NCBI GenBank assembly: GCA_021809545.1
Contig: JAKAYL010000005.1
Location: 1-57,293 of the forward strand
Source of the DNA: Thermoplasmata archaeon
Lineage (GTDB): Archaea > Thermoplasmatota > Thermoplasmata > Lutacidiplasmatales > UBA184
Reading direction: 5' to 3'
DNA: 57,293 bases
The stretch's first letter is position 1. Every line of letters begins with the position of its first letter. A model generated the notes under the pieces. That model ran no database searches. It saw nothing but the letters and a program-made list of their open reading frames with translations, and was not told the origin of the DNA. Of this stretch, positions 37,192 to 47,509 are shown in pieces. Both the position numbers and the translations under genes were made by a program.

Positions 37192-38791
37192 CTCCCTGTC
37201 GGGCGAGGGCGGCGCGGACGAGCCCCACGTAGAGCGGGTGGGGTGACTCGGGGCGGGACAAGAACTCGGGGTGGTACTGCACTCCGACGTAGAAGGGGTG
37301 CTTCGGCATCTCCAGCACTTCCACCCGTCCGTCGGGGGCGTGCCCGGTGACCCGGAATCCCTTCTCTTCGAAGCGCTCGATGAACTCGTGGTTGATCTCG
37401 TAGCGATGGCGGTGCCGCTCGCGGATGTCCTTGCGGCCGTAGATGCGGCTGACCAGGGAACCCTCGGTGAGCACCACCTTCTCGGAACCGAGGTGCTGGG
37501 TTCCCCCGAGGTTCACGACCTTTCCCTGTTCGCGCAGGAGATCGACCACCGGGTTCTTCGTACCCGGATCGAACTCCGTTGAGTTGGCGTCAGGGAGGCC
37601 GAGCACGTTCCGGGCGAACTCGACGGCCGCCAGTTGGAAGCCGAGGCAGACCCCGAGGAGGGGAGTGCCGGTCTCCCGGGCGTGCTGGAGTGCGAAGAGC
37701 TTGCCGTCGATCCCCCGGCGGCCGTAGCCTCCCGGGATGAGGATACCCTGGACGGAGTTGAGGCGTTTCTGGAGCTCGGCGTCCTTGGCGAGGTCCTCGG
37801 CGTCGAACCACTGCATCCGGACCTTGACCCCCACACCGCCCTGGGTGTGGTGGAAGGCTTCCGTGTGGGAAAGGTAGGAATCCTTGAGCTCGGCGTACTT
37901 GCCGACTACGGCGACGGTCACCTCGCCGGACGCCGCGTGGTAGCGCTCGGTGAAGCTCTTCCAGCCCCCGAGGTCCACGGGGCGCTGGGGGATGTTGAGG
38001 ATCTGCATCAGGCGGTCCCCGACCCCTTCCTCCTCCAGGTGGAGGGGAAGGTCGTAGATGCAGCTCATGTCCGGGACGGAGATGACCATCTCGGAACGAA
38101 CACCGCAGAAGAGCGAGATCTTCTGCTTGATCTCGGAGGAGATGGGGTTGGTGGACCGGGTGACGATCATGTCGGGCTGGATGCCCAGGGAGCGCAGTTC
38201 CCGCACGGAGTGCTGGGTAGGCTTCGTCTTCGCCTCGCCCACGGCCCCGACCACGGGGACCAGGGTGGTGTGGACGAAGGCCATGTCCTCCTTCTTCCCG
38301 ACCTCCATCCGGAGCTCCCGGAGGGCTTCGAGGAAGGGCATCGACTCGATGTCACCGACCGTGCCGCCGACCTCGATGATGGCGACCTCGGCGCCGGAAC
38401 TCTCGCCCACTTCCCGGATGAGGCGCTTGACCTCCCCGGTCACGTGAGGGATGATCTGGACCGTGTTCCCGAGATAGTCTCCCCGGCGCTCCTTCTCGAT
38501 GACGGAGCGGTAGACCTTGCCGGTGGTGATGTTATGGTTCCCCGCGAGGCTCTCCCCGAGGAAGCGCTCGTAGTTGCCGAGGTCAAGGTCGACCTCGGTG
38601 CCGTCGTCCAGGACGAAGACCTCCCCGTGCTGGTAGGGGTTCATCGTGCCGGCGTCCACGTTGAGGTACGGGTCGATCTTGATAGGGGTGACCGAGACCC
38701 CGCGAGCCTTGAAGATCCGGGAGATGGAGCTGGCCGTGATGCCCTTCCCCAGACCGGAAATGACCCCTCCGGTAACGGCGACGTACTTCAT
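37172..38791 (-). CDS. pyrG: CTP synthase
   Basis: [68 protein letters not shown]. Confidence 0.98.
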   Translation of the reverse strand: MKYVAVTGGVISGLGKGITASSISRIFKARGVSVTPIKIDPYLNVDAGTMNPYQHGEVFVLDDGTEVDLDLGNYERFLGESLAGNHNITTGKVYRSVIEKERRGDYLGNTVQIIPHVTGEVKRLIREVGESSGAEVAIIEVGGTVGDIESMPFLEALRELRMEVGKKEDMAFVHTTLVPVVGAVGEAKTKPTQHSVRELRSLGIQPDMIVTRSTNPISSEIKQKISLFCGVRSEMVISVPDMSCIYDLPLHLEEEGVGDRLMQILNIPQRPVDLGGWKSFTERYHAASGEVTVAVVGKYAELKDSYLSHTEAFHHTQGGVGVKVRMQWFDAEDLAKDAELQKRLNSVQGILIPGGYGRRGIDGKLFALQHARETGTPLLGVCLGFQLAAVEFARNVLGLPDANSTEFDPGTKNPVVDLLREQGKVVNLGGTQHLGSEKVVLTEGSLVSRIYGRKDIRERHRHRYEINHEFIERFEEKGFRVTGHAPDGRVEVLEMPKHPFYVGVQYHPEFLSRPESPHPLYVGLVRAALARQGGGTPAP

Positions 38792-39147
38792 GCGTAGTGG
38801 GAGAAGGCGGTGCTCTCCTTTTTCCGGGACTGCTGCGTGCTCTCTTCGCGCGACTCGGCCTTCTGCTCCTCGGAGCATTCCTTCTCCGTGACCCAGAGCG
38901 TCCGGACTTCCTCCGGATGCTCCCGGGCGAGAAAGACCCCGGCTTTGAAAGCGGAAATGAGGAGGTCCGCCATCGAATCCTCGTCCTCCTTCTCGAGGCG
39001 GCCGACCCCTCGCCAGAACGTGTCGGGGGACCTTCCGGCGACCTCTAGGTAGAGCGTGATAACGTCGTAAACATCGGTCTCCTCCGACCCCAACTTGACG
39101 TGCAAGTGCTTTGTCTCGTCCTTCTTAACCGTAGAAACCGCGACCAT
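38788..39147 (-). CDS. Small uncharacterized protein upstream of pyrG
   Basis: [38 protein letters not shown]...; overlaps pyrG start by 4 nt. Confidence 0.65.
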   Translation of the reverse strand: MVAVSTVKKDETKHLHVKLGSEETDVYDVITLYLEVAGRSPDTFWRGVGRLEKEDEDSMADLLISAFKAGVFLAREHPEEVRTLWVTEKECSEEQKAESREESTQQSRKKESTAFSHYA

Positions 39148-39262
39148 GCGCAGGGGTAGCGCCCACGCTGAAGATAAAGTTGTCCCGTCGGCCGACTTCC
39201 GCTCCGTCGCCTTGGAAGCCTGGCGGAGCCCCTCTCTCACCGGAGAGAGGGGCGGTCTTCCC

Positions 39263-42200
39263 TTAGGCCGGTTGGGTCAGTTCCCACCGAGCGAGCAGGA
39301 GCTGTCCATCTTGCCGCGCCACTTGGGCCGAGTCGAAGGAGAAGGTGCTGGAGACCCCGGGAGCCGACCCCGGACCGGGTGTCCTTTGGAGCGGGGGCTG
39401 GTGCCCAACCACCGTGTGGGAGACCGTCGTGAGCGGTGGGGTGACGACATTGGGTCCGGGCCCCGGATGGATACTGGTGTTGCCCGTGACGTAGATCCCC
39501 GAGATCATGCCTCCGGTCGGTAGGGGAGTATTGCCGGGATTGCACTTCGCGTTGGTGTACGTCGTCATCGGGTAGCACACGTTGGTGTCGTAGGCTTCTG
39601 AACCTCCGGGGGCTCCGTTCCCACCATTGTTGGTTCCCTCCACGAACCTGAGTTGGATGACTTGACCCGTATAGCCGTTTAGGTTGAGCTGAACCGGACG
39701 CCATCCCCAAGTGCTCACTGTCGCTGTGTGGCCAGAGAGATATCCATAGTACTCATATACGTTGTACGAAGAGTAAGTGTATCCGACCACTGTGGGGTAT
39801 CCGGTGCAGCCGGTGTATTCCTCGCTGTTGGCCGACCACACCACCACCCAATTGGCGGTATTGGCTTGGGCAATCTCGAGTTCCAGGTTCTGTGCCGGGT
39901 CGGCCGTCATTACGTAACAAGGGCCGAGACTCGACGGGCCCACCCAGAAGACGTTCGAGAAGAGGTAGTTGAATGTCAACTGGGCATTGATCGCCGTGGA
40001 GAGGTCGATAGGGCGGGAGTAGAGGGAGTCCCACATGTTGGGGTCCATCACAGCAGTTGAACCGTCCCAAGCCGCGCTGACCCACGCCGAACCCGTGGGC
40101 GGGGCTCCGGCGTGGAGTGCGGCAAGCGAGGGGGAGAGGGCAGCGCCAGAGTAGACTCCCCAAACATCCGTGGGGACGCTGGTGGCACCGGAGACATACG
40201 GGGTGTTGGATTGGGACGAACCCACGGTCACCTTGAAGTTGTCGATGAACCATCCCGTCTGAGCGGAAACGGAACTCGTGCCACAGTTGGTGGTATCACC
40301 CTCGACGTAGCCAAACGCGATGTAGACTGTGGAGCCAATGTAACGGCTAAGATCGACCGTTTCGGATTGCCATCCCCCGGTTCCTCCCGCGCTCGGTCCT
40401 GTGAAGACCGGCTCGAGATAACAGGTACCACCCCCATCGTAGACTTGCACGGTTGTCTGATTGTTCGTAGGTGTGGGACCTGGGTTGTTGATGTCGCAAT
40501 TGGCGAGGTACTGAGTATAGCTCCAACTACTTCCCGAAGGCAGGTTGGCCGGGTTGGTGGTGATACAGATGGCACCTCCGTTGGTGTAGGTGGCCATATT
40601 GTACTTCATCCACCAGGTGGCTGTTGCGGTCGTCGAACCGGCAGGAATGGTGATCGGACTCGTGAAGGCCCACTGGACACTGTTCGGGTTCCCCGTAGAG
40701 TCCATGATGGCCAAGGAGGCGCATTGCCACTGCGTGTTGTAGCAGGTCTGTCCGTCCATCCCCCAGCTGTCGGGGCCGGCGTAGTTGGTTCCGGAATAGG
40801 AACACGGAACACCTTGGGAAACCGCTGTCGGCCATTCCTGCGGCACCGCATGGCCATCCCAGTAATAGGCACTGGATCCTGGAGATGGCTGATCGCACGA
40901 CTGGGGAGCCACGTTCGCCTGGTAGAGGGTAAGCTGGCTGTGCGTCCAGGCGTTGGAGTTGTCCTTGGTCGCATCGTAGAAGAAGTAGACTGTGAGGTTT
41001 CCCGTGGCGAAATTGGCAATGCCCGGCAGGATCTGGCCCGCGGTCGAGGAGGTGATCACGGCGGTGATCTCGTTCACTCCGGCATAGAGCGGGGTCCAAG
41101 GTACGGAGAATTGTCCCACCCCGAGGAGGGCGGAACCCGTGGAACTCACCGAAGAGCCACCTACTGCGAGGGACTGCGTGCCCAGGATGTGGGAGCCATC
41201 GTAGATGCTCACAGCAACGTTCTGCGCGGTGGCCCCCCCGAAGTTGGTGACATTGACCCGGATGAGGTACTGTTCCTGCAATTGGGGATGCATGTTGTCG
41301 AAGTTGGTCCATGGGCTGGTGAGGACGGAGAAGGTGATGTCCGGGGTCGTGACGATCGTGTCGCTATTCGGTAGGATGCGACCAAAGAACGTCGCCACCC
41401 TCAGCATCGTCAAATTCAATTGCTGGGAGTCATTGGTGTTGATGAGGCTGAAGGCCCAGTAGGCCGACTTCCATCCGGTGACACCCTGGGTGTCCGTCGC
41501 TGCGCAATAACTCTGTCCGGTCCAGTAGTCGGCGGGCGCTGACGTCACGTTGTAGTAGAGCGAGCCAACACCGATGCCGGAGGGAGCACAGGTGTAGTTC
41601 CTGTTCGCACTGTTCGAGGTGACGTAGGGGATGTTCATCCCGTTCCCGACAGTGTCTCCGGTCCGGCCAATGACGCTTGAGACGTAGAGGGGAGTCTGGG
41701 CGCCGGTAAGCGCGGTTCCAAGGTAGGTGTTTGCAAAGGAGTTCACGATCGTGTCGGTCGTTGGGACCGTCATCAGGCCGCCTCCGAGGTAGAGAAGCGA
41801 GCTGGACTTGCCCCCGTTGATCAGGAAGCCGGCCAGGAGATTGGCGTCGGGGTCCGTGAGGGGACAGTAGGTGCCCGCCGTGTACGTGACCATCCCGCTG
41901 TTCCAGACCACGAGGTTGTAATTGCTGAGGATGTTGGCGACAGTCCCGCAGCCGGTGTTGATGTAGGTCGTGTTGATGGTCGTCTGGCTGAAGCCGGCAG
42001 CGATGAGCGCGGGGATCACCGTGGTGTTGGTGTCATCTGGGAAGGTCGCCTTGACACTATGGAGGGTGTCGTCCACCACGAGGACGCTGTAACTCACGAA
42101 GACCTGGGGGTTGAACAGCGAACTCATCATGAGGTTGTTCCCGGCGTTAGAGTCGTTGGTGGGGGGGACGATCAGGGCGCCCACGGTCACGGTACCCACG

Positions 42201-44437
42201 GTCGCGGGTTGCCAAAGGATAGTCCCTGTAAGGGAACCCCCCAGCGCCGTGGGGGTCAAGGTCACCTGGAGGGGGGCTGCGGAGGAGGGATAGGGCACGC
42301 CATTGATGAGGAGTTCCGCTGTGACGGTCGTGCTCCAATTCCCATTGTCCCGGATGGTGACATCGACGAAGGTCCGGCTCTGGAAGGATACCGAGGTCGG
42401 TTGGACCGAGACCTGGCTCACGGCCCAGTCTTCTCCGGAATTGATGTTCGTGGGGGGCACGGTCTTCGAGCTTACGAACCCCGCCAGCCAGTCAAATCCG
42501 TCGTACGCGACGGCAGCCTGGGTGCCTGTCGAGGTCACAACGGGGGAAGTGAGTGGCCCCATGGTCGGGGCAGCTAGAGCGGCAAGGTCGAAGGAAGTGG
42601 AAAGGGCGGGGCCTTGTCCTACAGGTGCGTAGGTCAGGGCGAGGTTGTTGTTGGAGACACACGCGCCCGTACAGAGATAGGAGGTCGCTCCGGTGTTGAG
42701 GGTCAGGGTGCTGTAGACTGCGTTTGAGCCAAGGTAGATGGCGGCTGGAAGACCGACGATGGGGGCCTGGCTGATTGCACTGGTGTGCAGGGGTAGACTT
42801 CCTGGTGCCGCGGTATTCGCCGTGGAGGACTTGATCCCGAAACTGGCCGAGTAGTACGAGGCCGTGCCGCAACTGAAGGCATCGCCACCCATCAGCCAAG
42901 CTCCCCGACCATTCGTCACCGCAGAGTTCAGGGCTTGGGCGTCTTGGATCGACATGCAGGAGTTAGCGGCTGACACGGACGAGACATTCCCCATGTCCCA
43001 GACGATCACATTGTAGTTCTGGAGGTTGGTGGCCCCTGTGCCTCCCCACGTGATGGTCTGCGAGGCCGGCGGGGCCGAAAGGGTGGAGAAGGGGATGTTG
43101 GCGGAGGCGAAGTCGGTCGTCAGATAGACGAACGGGTCCCCGGAGATCCCTTGGGGTACGCCGGTGCCGTCGATCAGTACGGTGTTGGGGTAGACGGTAA
43201 CGATGAGCGGGGCGATGGGAAGGCTGGACAGCGAGACCGTGGCCGTGATGGTCGCGGGTCCGTCGCCGATCGGAAGCTTCCCCGTGGCGTTCCAGAAGGC
43301 CGTCACCCGCACTCCGGACTGGAAAGCCCCGATGGGGAAGCTGGTATTGAAGGACCACTTCTGGGTACAAACGGTCTGGGAGGGGCAGAAGTTGCCCGAG
43401 CCGACTGTGAACGTCAGGTTGGCGAGGCCGCCTACCGGTCCCGAGTTTGCGAGGGTGGCCACGATGGTGGTGTTCTGGTGGATGGTGGGGTTCCCTGGGC
43501 TCGCACTCAGGACGACCGTCAAGCTCGCGCCCTGCGAGGACGAGAACTGGGCGTAGAGGACGGCGGAGTTGCTGAGACCGCTGGTGTCCGTGGCGCTGAT
43601 GAGCACCGGGAAGGACTTGCCGAGGGCGGAAGAGCTGGTGGTGAGGTTGACCGTTTCCCAGAGGCCAAGATTGGGCACGTAGGTCATCTTCACCTTGCAG
43701 TTCGTGATGGGATTCGCTGAACAGGAGGCGGGAACGCCGACCCCGCTCACCGGTGAGGGGAGCGAAGTGACGTTGGCGTAGACGTTCGAAGTGGAAATGA
43801 TCCTGGGGTCCTTGATCTGGGCCCACACGTAGAAGGGACCTGCGCCGACCACTGGGGAGGGCACCGTGCCGTCCGAGATGAACATGGGAGGGATGTTGGC
43901 CTGGGATCCGGGCAAGGTCACGGACAGGAGGAGGACGTTCTTCACGGCATCCACGATCGTGATGGTCACGTTGTCTCCCGAGGACGAGAGAGGGTAGTAT
44001 CCGGGGCAAAGGATCGAACTGTTCAGGGGAAGGACCCAGGTCTGGCCGGCGGACCAGGTCGTGGCCCCGATCAGTCCCTGGCTCAAGGAATAGGGATTGT
44101 GACAGGTAGTGGCTCCGGGAGTGGCCTTGGAGCTGATGTAGAAGTTGAGCCCCCCACCGCTCAGAACAGGGCCCGAAACGTACGTGACGTTCACGAAGTT
44201 CTCGGTCCCGCCGCTCACTCCCAACGTTGCCTGGAACTGGGAAACGGACTGCTTGGCAGGTCCCGGCAAGCTGGAGACAAAGAAGAAGATCGACGAGAAG
44301 AGAGTGACCGTGATAGCTAGGATCAGAATGGTCCCAATGATGTCCGAGACCCCTCGTTTCCTGTGGAGTCGGGAGGCCTTCCGGCTGTTGTTCGTTCCGT
44401 TTTGGCTCTTCGCCCTGCTAAATCTATTTTGCAGCAT
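39263..44437 (-). CDS. 1724-aa surface protein with archaeal pilin/archaellin-like N-terminus
   Basis: N-terminal HRKRGVSDIIGTILILAITVTLFSSIFFFVSS; low-Lys, Ser/Thr/Asn-rich extracellular composition; CARDB-like and MAM/immune-inhibitor-A-like stretches. Confidence 0.9.
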   Translation of the reverse strand: MLQNRFSRAKSQNGTNNSRKASRLHRKRGVSDIIGTILILAITVTLFSSIFFFVSSLPGPAKQSVSQFQATLGVSGGTENFVNVTYVSGPVLSGGGLNFYISSKATPGATTCHNPYSLSQGLIGATTWSAGQTWVLPLNSSILCPGYYPLSSSGDNVTITIVDAVKNVLLLSVTLPGSQANIPPMFISDGTVPSPVVGAGPFYVWAQIKDPRIISTSNVYANVTSLPSPVSGVGVPASCSANPITNCKVKMTYVPNLGLWETVNLTTSSSALGKSFPVLISATDTSGLSNSAVLYAQFSSSQGASLTVVLSASPGNPTIHQNTTIVATLANSGPVGGLANLTFTVGSGNFCPSQTVCTQKWSFNTSFPIGAFQSGVRVTAFWNATGKLPIGDGPATITATVSLSSLPIAPLIVTVYPNTVLIDGTGVPQGISGDPFVYLTTDFASANIPFSTLSAPPASQTITWGGTGATNLQNYNVIVWDMGNVSSVSAANSCMSIQDAQALNSAVTNGRGAWLMGGDAFSCGTASYYSASFGIKSSTANTAAPGSLPLHTSAISQAPIVGLPAAIYLGSNAVYSTLTLNTGATSYLCTGACVSNNNLALTYAPVGQGPALSTSFDLAALAAPTMGPLTSPVVTSTGTQAAVAYDGFDWLAGFVSSKTVPPTNINSGEDWAVSQVSVQPTSVSFQSRTFVDVTIRDNGNWSTTVTAELLINGVPYPSSAAPLQVTLTPTALGGSLTGTILWQPATVGTVTVGALIVPPTNDSNAGNNLMMSSLFNPQVFVSYSVLVVDDTLHSVKATFPDDTNTTVIPALIAAGFSQTTINTTYINTGCGTVANILSNYNLVVWNSGMVTYTAGTYCPLTDPDANLLAGFLINGGKSSSLLYLGGGLMTVPTTDTIVNSFANTYLGTALTGAQTPLYVSSVIGRTGDTVGNGMNIPYVTSNSANRNYTCAPSGIGVGSLYYNVTSAPADYWTGQSYCAATDTQGVTGWKSAYWAFSLINTNDSQQLNLTMLRVATFFGRILPNSDTIVTTPDITFSVLTSPWTNFDNMHPQLQEQYLIRVNVTNFGGATAQNVAVSIYDGSHILGTQSLAVGGSSVSSTGSALLGVGQFSVPWTPLYAGVNEITAVITSSTAGQILPGIANFATGNLTVYFFYDATKDNSNAWTHSQLTLYQANVAPQSCDQPSPGSSAYYWDGHAVPQEWPTAVSQGVPCSYSGTNYAGPDSWGMDGQTCYNTQWQCASLAIMDSTGNPNSVQWAFTSPITIPAGSTTATATWWMKYNMATYTNGGAICITTNPANLPSGSSWSYTQYLANCDINNPGPTPTNNQTTVQVYDGGGTCYLEPVFTGPSAGGTGGWQSETVDLSRYIGSTVYIAFGYVEGDTTNCGTSSVSAQTGWFIDNFKVTVGSSQSNTPYVSGATSVPTDVWGVYSGAALSPSLAALHAGAPPTGSAWVSAAWDGSTAVMDPNMWDSLYSRPIDLSTAINAQLTFNYLFSNVFWVGPSSLGPCYVMTADPAQNLELEIAQANTANWVVVWSANSEEYTGCTGYPTVVGYTYSSYNVYEYYGYLSGHTATVSTWGWRPVQLNLNGYTGQVIQLRFVEGTNNGGNGAPGGSEAYDTNVCYPMTTYTNAKCNPGNTPLPTGGMISGIYVTGNTSIHPGPGPNVVTPPLTTVSHTVVGHQPPLQRTPGPGSAPGVSSTFSFDSAQVARQDGQLLLARWELTQPA

Positions 44438-44596
44438 TTAAGCTACTCCGTCAGGTGGGCCCACAAAAGAGGAACTACGGGGCCCACTCACTCGCTTACG
44501 TATAATACCGCCGTAAATATATAACCCCCGCGACAGGCCTTGACAGGCTCCGGCTTCCGCGGGGGGGTCCGTCCCCAGTGCGAAGGCGGCTTCGGC

Positions 44597-45511
44597 TCAG
44601 GTGCCGGCCGTGCGTTTCGTTCCCTTGCGAGATTTCTCAGGCTGTGCCGCCTCTGCGAGGCGCTGTTTGGCCAGGTCCACGTACGCGGGGGAGATGTCGT
44701 AGCCCAGGTACGTCCGGCCCAACTGGGCGGCCGCGAGGCACGTGGTCCCGGCCCCGCAGAACGGGTCGAGGACCACATCCCCCTCGTACGTGAGAAGCTG
44801 GATGCACCGGTACGGCAACTCGATCGGAAAGGGGGCCGGGTGCCCGACCCGGGAGGCCGATTCCGGATAGAAGGACCAGACGCTTTTGGTCCAGGCGAGG
44901 AACTGGTTCTTGGTGATGGTGGGCTTCTTCCCCCGGCCCGGCCGGCCATAGCTCCCTTTGGAGAAGACCAGGATGTACTCGTGGACGTCCCGGAGTGTCG
45001 GGTTCGAGGGGGAGCACCAGCTCCCCCAGGCGGTGGAGGCGCCGGCGCCGGCCCCCTTGTCCCAGATGATCTCCCCGCGCATCCGGAATCCCGCGGAGTC
45101 CATGGACTCGATCACGTGCTTGTGGAAAGGGATGTAGGGCTTCCGCCCGACGTTCGCGATGTTCACGCAGGCCCGTCCCCCGTCGACCAGGACACGGTAG
45201 GTCTCGGCAAAGACCTCCGCGAGGAGCCGGGAGTATTCCCGCAGATCGAGGTTCTCATCGTACTCCTTTCCCACGTTGTAGGGGGGCGAGGTGACCATCA
45301 GGTGGACGCTGCGGTCCGGCAGCTCCTCCATGTGGCGAGCATCCTTCGCAAAGACCTGGTTGCGAAGGTTGGCAGGAAGGGGGTTCTCTGCGGCCAGGGT
45401 CCTGGGGGATGGCCGCTCGCCCGTGTAGAGGCGTCCCCGATAGAACGGGGTGGAGTCGTGCCCTTCCCGGCGGGAAGAGCCGAACTTCTGTGTGCGTGTC
45501 CGCAGCGCCAT
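44597..45511 (-). CDS. DNA methyltransferase, motif IV (TSPPYN) before motif I (beta-type order)
   Basis: HLMVTSPPYNVGKEY ... VVLDPFCGAGTTCLAAAQLGRTYLGYDISPAYVDLAKQRL. Confidence 0.93.
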   Translation of the reverse strand: MALRTRTQKFGSSRREGHDSTPFYRGRLYTGERPSPRTLAAENPLPANLRNQVFAKDARHMEELPDRSVHLMVTSPPYNVGKEYDENLDLREYSRLLAEVFAETYRVLVDGGRACVNIANVGRKPYIPFHKHVIESMDSAGFRMRGEIIWDKGAGAGASTAWGSWCSPSNPTLRDVHEYILVFSKGSYGRPGRGKKPTITKNQFLAWTKSVWSFYPESASRVGHPAPFPIELPYRCIQLLTYEGDVVLDPFCGAGTTCLAAAQLGRTYLGYDISPAYVDLAKQRLAEAAQPEKSRKGTKRTAGT

Positions 45512-45683
45512 CGAGCCGGCGGGATAGACCCCGCGTCTCGTCTTGAGCCTTTCCGTCGTCCGGGGTTCTTATGGAGTACAACAATTATTTCACCCCCCCA
45601 CCGGGGGAGGGGGTCCAAGTGGAGGTCAATGGGGAAAGTTAGGAGGAGGGGGGTCAAGGGGGGAGGCCTCTTCCGGCCGGTCC

Positions 45684-46121
45684 ATGACCAAGCTCACGGA
45701 CCGGAAGATAGCCTACCTGATCCGCCAATCCCAGGCAGACTGGATCTATCCTCCGGAGTCCTTGGGGCAGATGGCGCTCGGTGGGGAGTGACGAAGCGGC
45801 GACTGCATCAATTACTTCAGCAGTGGCGCACTACCGGAGTCGTGCCCCGACTCAATCGCAAGCGTCGACCTTCCGCTCCTCCCCTGACCGAGGGCCAGAA
45901 AGCCCTCCTCGCCCGAGAGTGGCAGCGGACCCGCAAGGGCCCCACCAAGCTCTGGAGGGCGCTCCAAGGCCGGGGCTTCGATCTTCCCCACGAAAAGGTC
46001 TACCAATACGCCAAGAGCCAGGGTTGGAGCCGCCCCAACCCTCGCAAGCAGCGGAAGCGCTCCCGGTGCCGCTACGAGCGGGAACACTCGGGCTCCCTGC
46101 TCCACGGAGACTGCCACCACC
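45684..46121 (+). pseudogene. Frameshifted and 3'-truncated IS481/IS3-type transposase remnant
   Basis: MTKLTDRKIAYLIRQSQADWIYPPESLGQMA in one frame continues as TKRRLHQLLQQWRTTGVVPRLNRKRRP...LLAREWQRTRKGPTKLWRALQGRGFDLPHEKVYQYAKSQGW...GSLLHGDCHH in another, then breaks at the first catalytic Asp. Confidence 0.8.
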
Positions 46122-46496
46122 TTCCCGGAGGTCAACGGGAGCTACATCTATTCGGTCGGTGCGGTCAGAGGCTACACGGTGGGCCTGTCCTCCGGGACAG
46201 TCAAGGTGAGCGGTCAGACCGTGAGCCAGTCCGTGGCCTTCACCAGCTCCTCCGCGTCAAAGGGGAAGACCAACCAATCCACAGGGTTGCTCGGTCTCCC
46301 GGGATACGAGGGCTTTGTCCTCATCGGAGTGAACGTGTCGATCGTGGTTGCGCTCTTGACCGTGGCACTTCTTCGCAGCCACAACAAGCCAGCCACCAAG
46401 TTCTCAAAGATTGGTGACGGGAAGGGACAGCAAGACGGTATCAAGGACTCAAAGAACATTGCCGATGGGGCGGCAAGTGAGCCAGCGGCAGAGTGA
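46122..46496 (+). pseudogene. C-terminal fragment of a surface-anchored protein with TM tail
   Basis: FPEVNGSYIYSVGAVRGYTVGLSSGTVKVSGQTVSQSVAFT then GYEGFVLIGVNVSIVVALLTVALL; begins directly at the transposase break in a different frame. Confidence 0.7.
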
Positions 46497-46616
46497 ATCT
46501 GCTTCAGAACTCGAACGTCCCCAGTCTCTCGCCAATTACCCATAACGGGGGGGATGGCCCACCCGGTCCGTCGACCGAGGTGCCTGCAGTTCCGCCGATA
46601 AGGATAAGTAAGTTGC

Positions 46617-47078
46617 ATGGCTTGGCTAATTGGTGCAATCCTCATGAAGCGGAAGGTACGGGTGGGACACTGTTACCGATGTGTCTACACATGGCGAATG
46701 CGCCGAAGAGTGCCCATGATGTGCCCCCGGTGTAAGTCGCGCCGGTATCGGATACCAAGGATTCGTCCCGTAACCGAGGGAGAAGGCCTCGGTATCGGCG
46801 AGGTCATTGCCCCGCACCGGTCCGAGATCCTCCGCATTTCCCGGAAGTTCGGCGCTAGAGATGTGTGGGTCTTCGGCTCGGTGCGACGCAGTGAGGCCAC
46901 TGAGGGAAGCGACGTGGACCTGATGGTCTCTTGGACCGGCCCCCATTCACTCTTGCAGAAGGTCGCGCTACAGCAGGCCCTTGAGACGGCCTTGGGAAGG
47001 CCAGTGGACCTTGTCAGCCGAGGAGGGTTGCATTGGTCTATTGAGCCCCAAGTGGAGTCCGAGGCAGTTCGGCTATGA
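46617..47078 (+). CDS. MNT nucleotidyltransferase (antitoxin-type) with N-terminal zinc ribbon
   Basis: CYRCVYTWRMRRRVPMMCPRCKS zinc ribbon followed by VWVFGSVRRSEATEGSDVDLMV (GSxxRx6SDxDL). Confidence 0.88.
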   Translation: MAWLIGAILMKRKVRVGHCYRCVYTWRMRRRVPMMCPRCKSRRYRIPRIRPVTEGEGLGIGEVIAPHRSEILRISRKFGARDVWVFGSVRRSEATEGSDVDLMVSWTGPHSLLQKVALQQALETALGRPVDLVSRGGLHWSIEPQVESEAVRL

Positions 47079-47437
47079 AGGGGCGGGAAGGAAGGGACCG
47101 GTTCCTTGTCGACGAGATGCTCACCCACCTGACGCTCCTTGTCCAGATTTCGGAAAGAGGAAAGTCTCAGTTCATGGTGCCTGAGGGTTCAGAGTCCAGG
47201 TATGCTGCTGAACACGCACTTGAGCTCTTTGCTGAAGCGGCAGAAAAGGTGAGCGGGGCTTTCGAGAAGGCCAACCCGAGAATCCCTTGGCAGCGCTTTC
47301 GGCCACTCCGAAGACGTGTGGCCCATCCCTACGACCCTGGTTCTGCCGCAGTGAATGTCGAAGAGCTGTGGGAATTCCTGGCTCACGATGTTCCCGGCTT
47401 GAGGAGATTGCTCAGACGCGCGCGCTTTCCACCCTAG
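47075..47437 (+). CDS. HEPN-domain (DUF86-like) toxin-type protein
   Basis: All-helical; RX4HXY motif RRRVAHPY; 4-nt overlap with the MNT gene. Confidence 0.85.
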   Translation: MKGREGRDRFLVDEMLTHLTLLVQISERGKSQFMVPEGSESRYAAEHALELFAEAAEKVSGAFEKANPRIPWQRFRPLRRRVAHPYDPGSAAVNVEELWEFLAHDVPGLRRLLRRARFPP

Positions 47438-47509
47438 CCGGACTTCGACACGGGTACCATGACCGTACCCGCCGGTATTCCGGAGTAAGTTCACCCCCCC
47501 TTTCGTATA

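Noticed and set aside
45684-46496. A functional fused transposase-surface protein
   Set aside because: The two homologous segments are in different frames and the transposase already carries an internal frameshift
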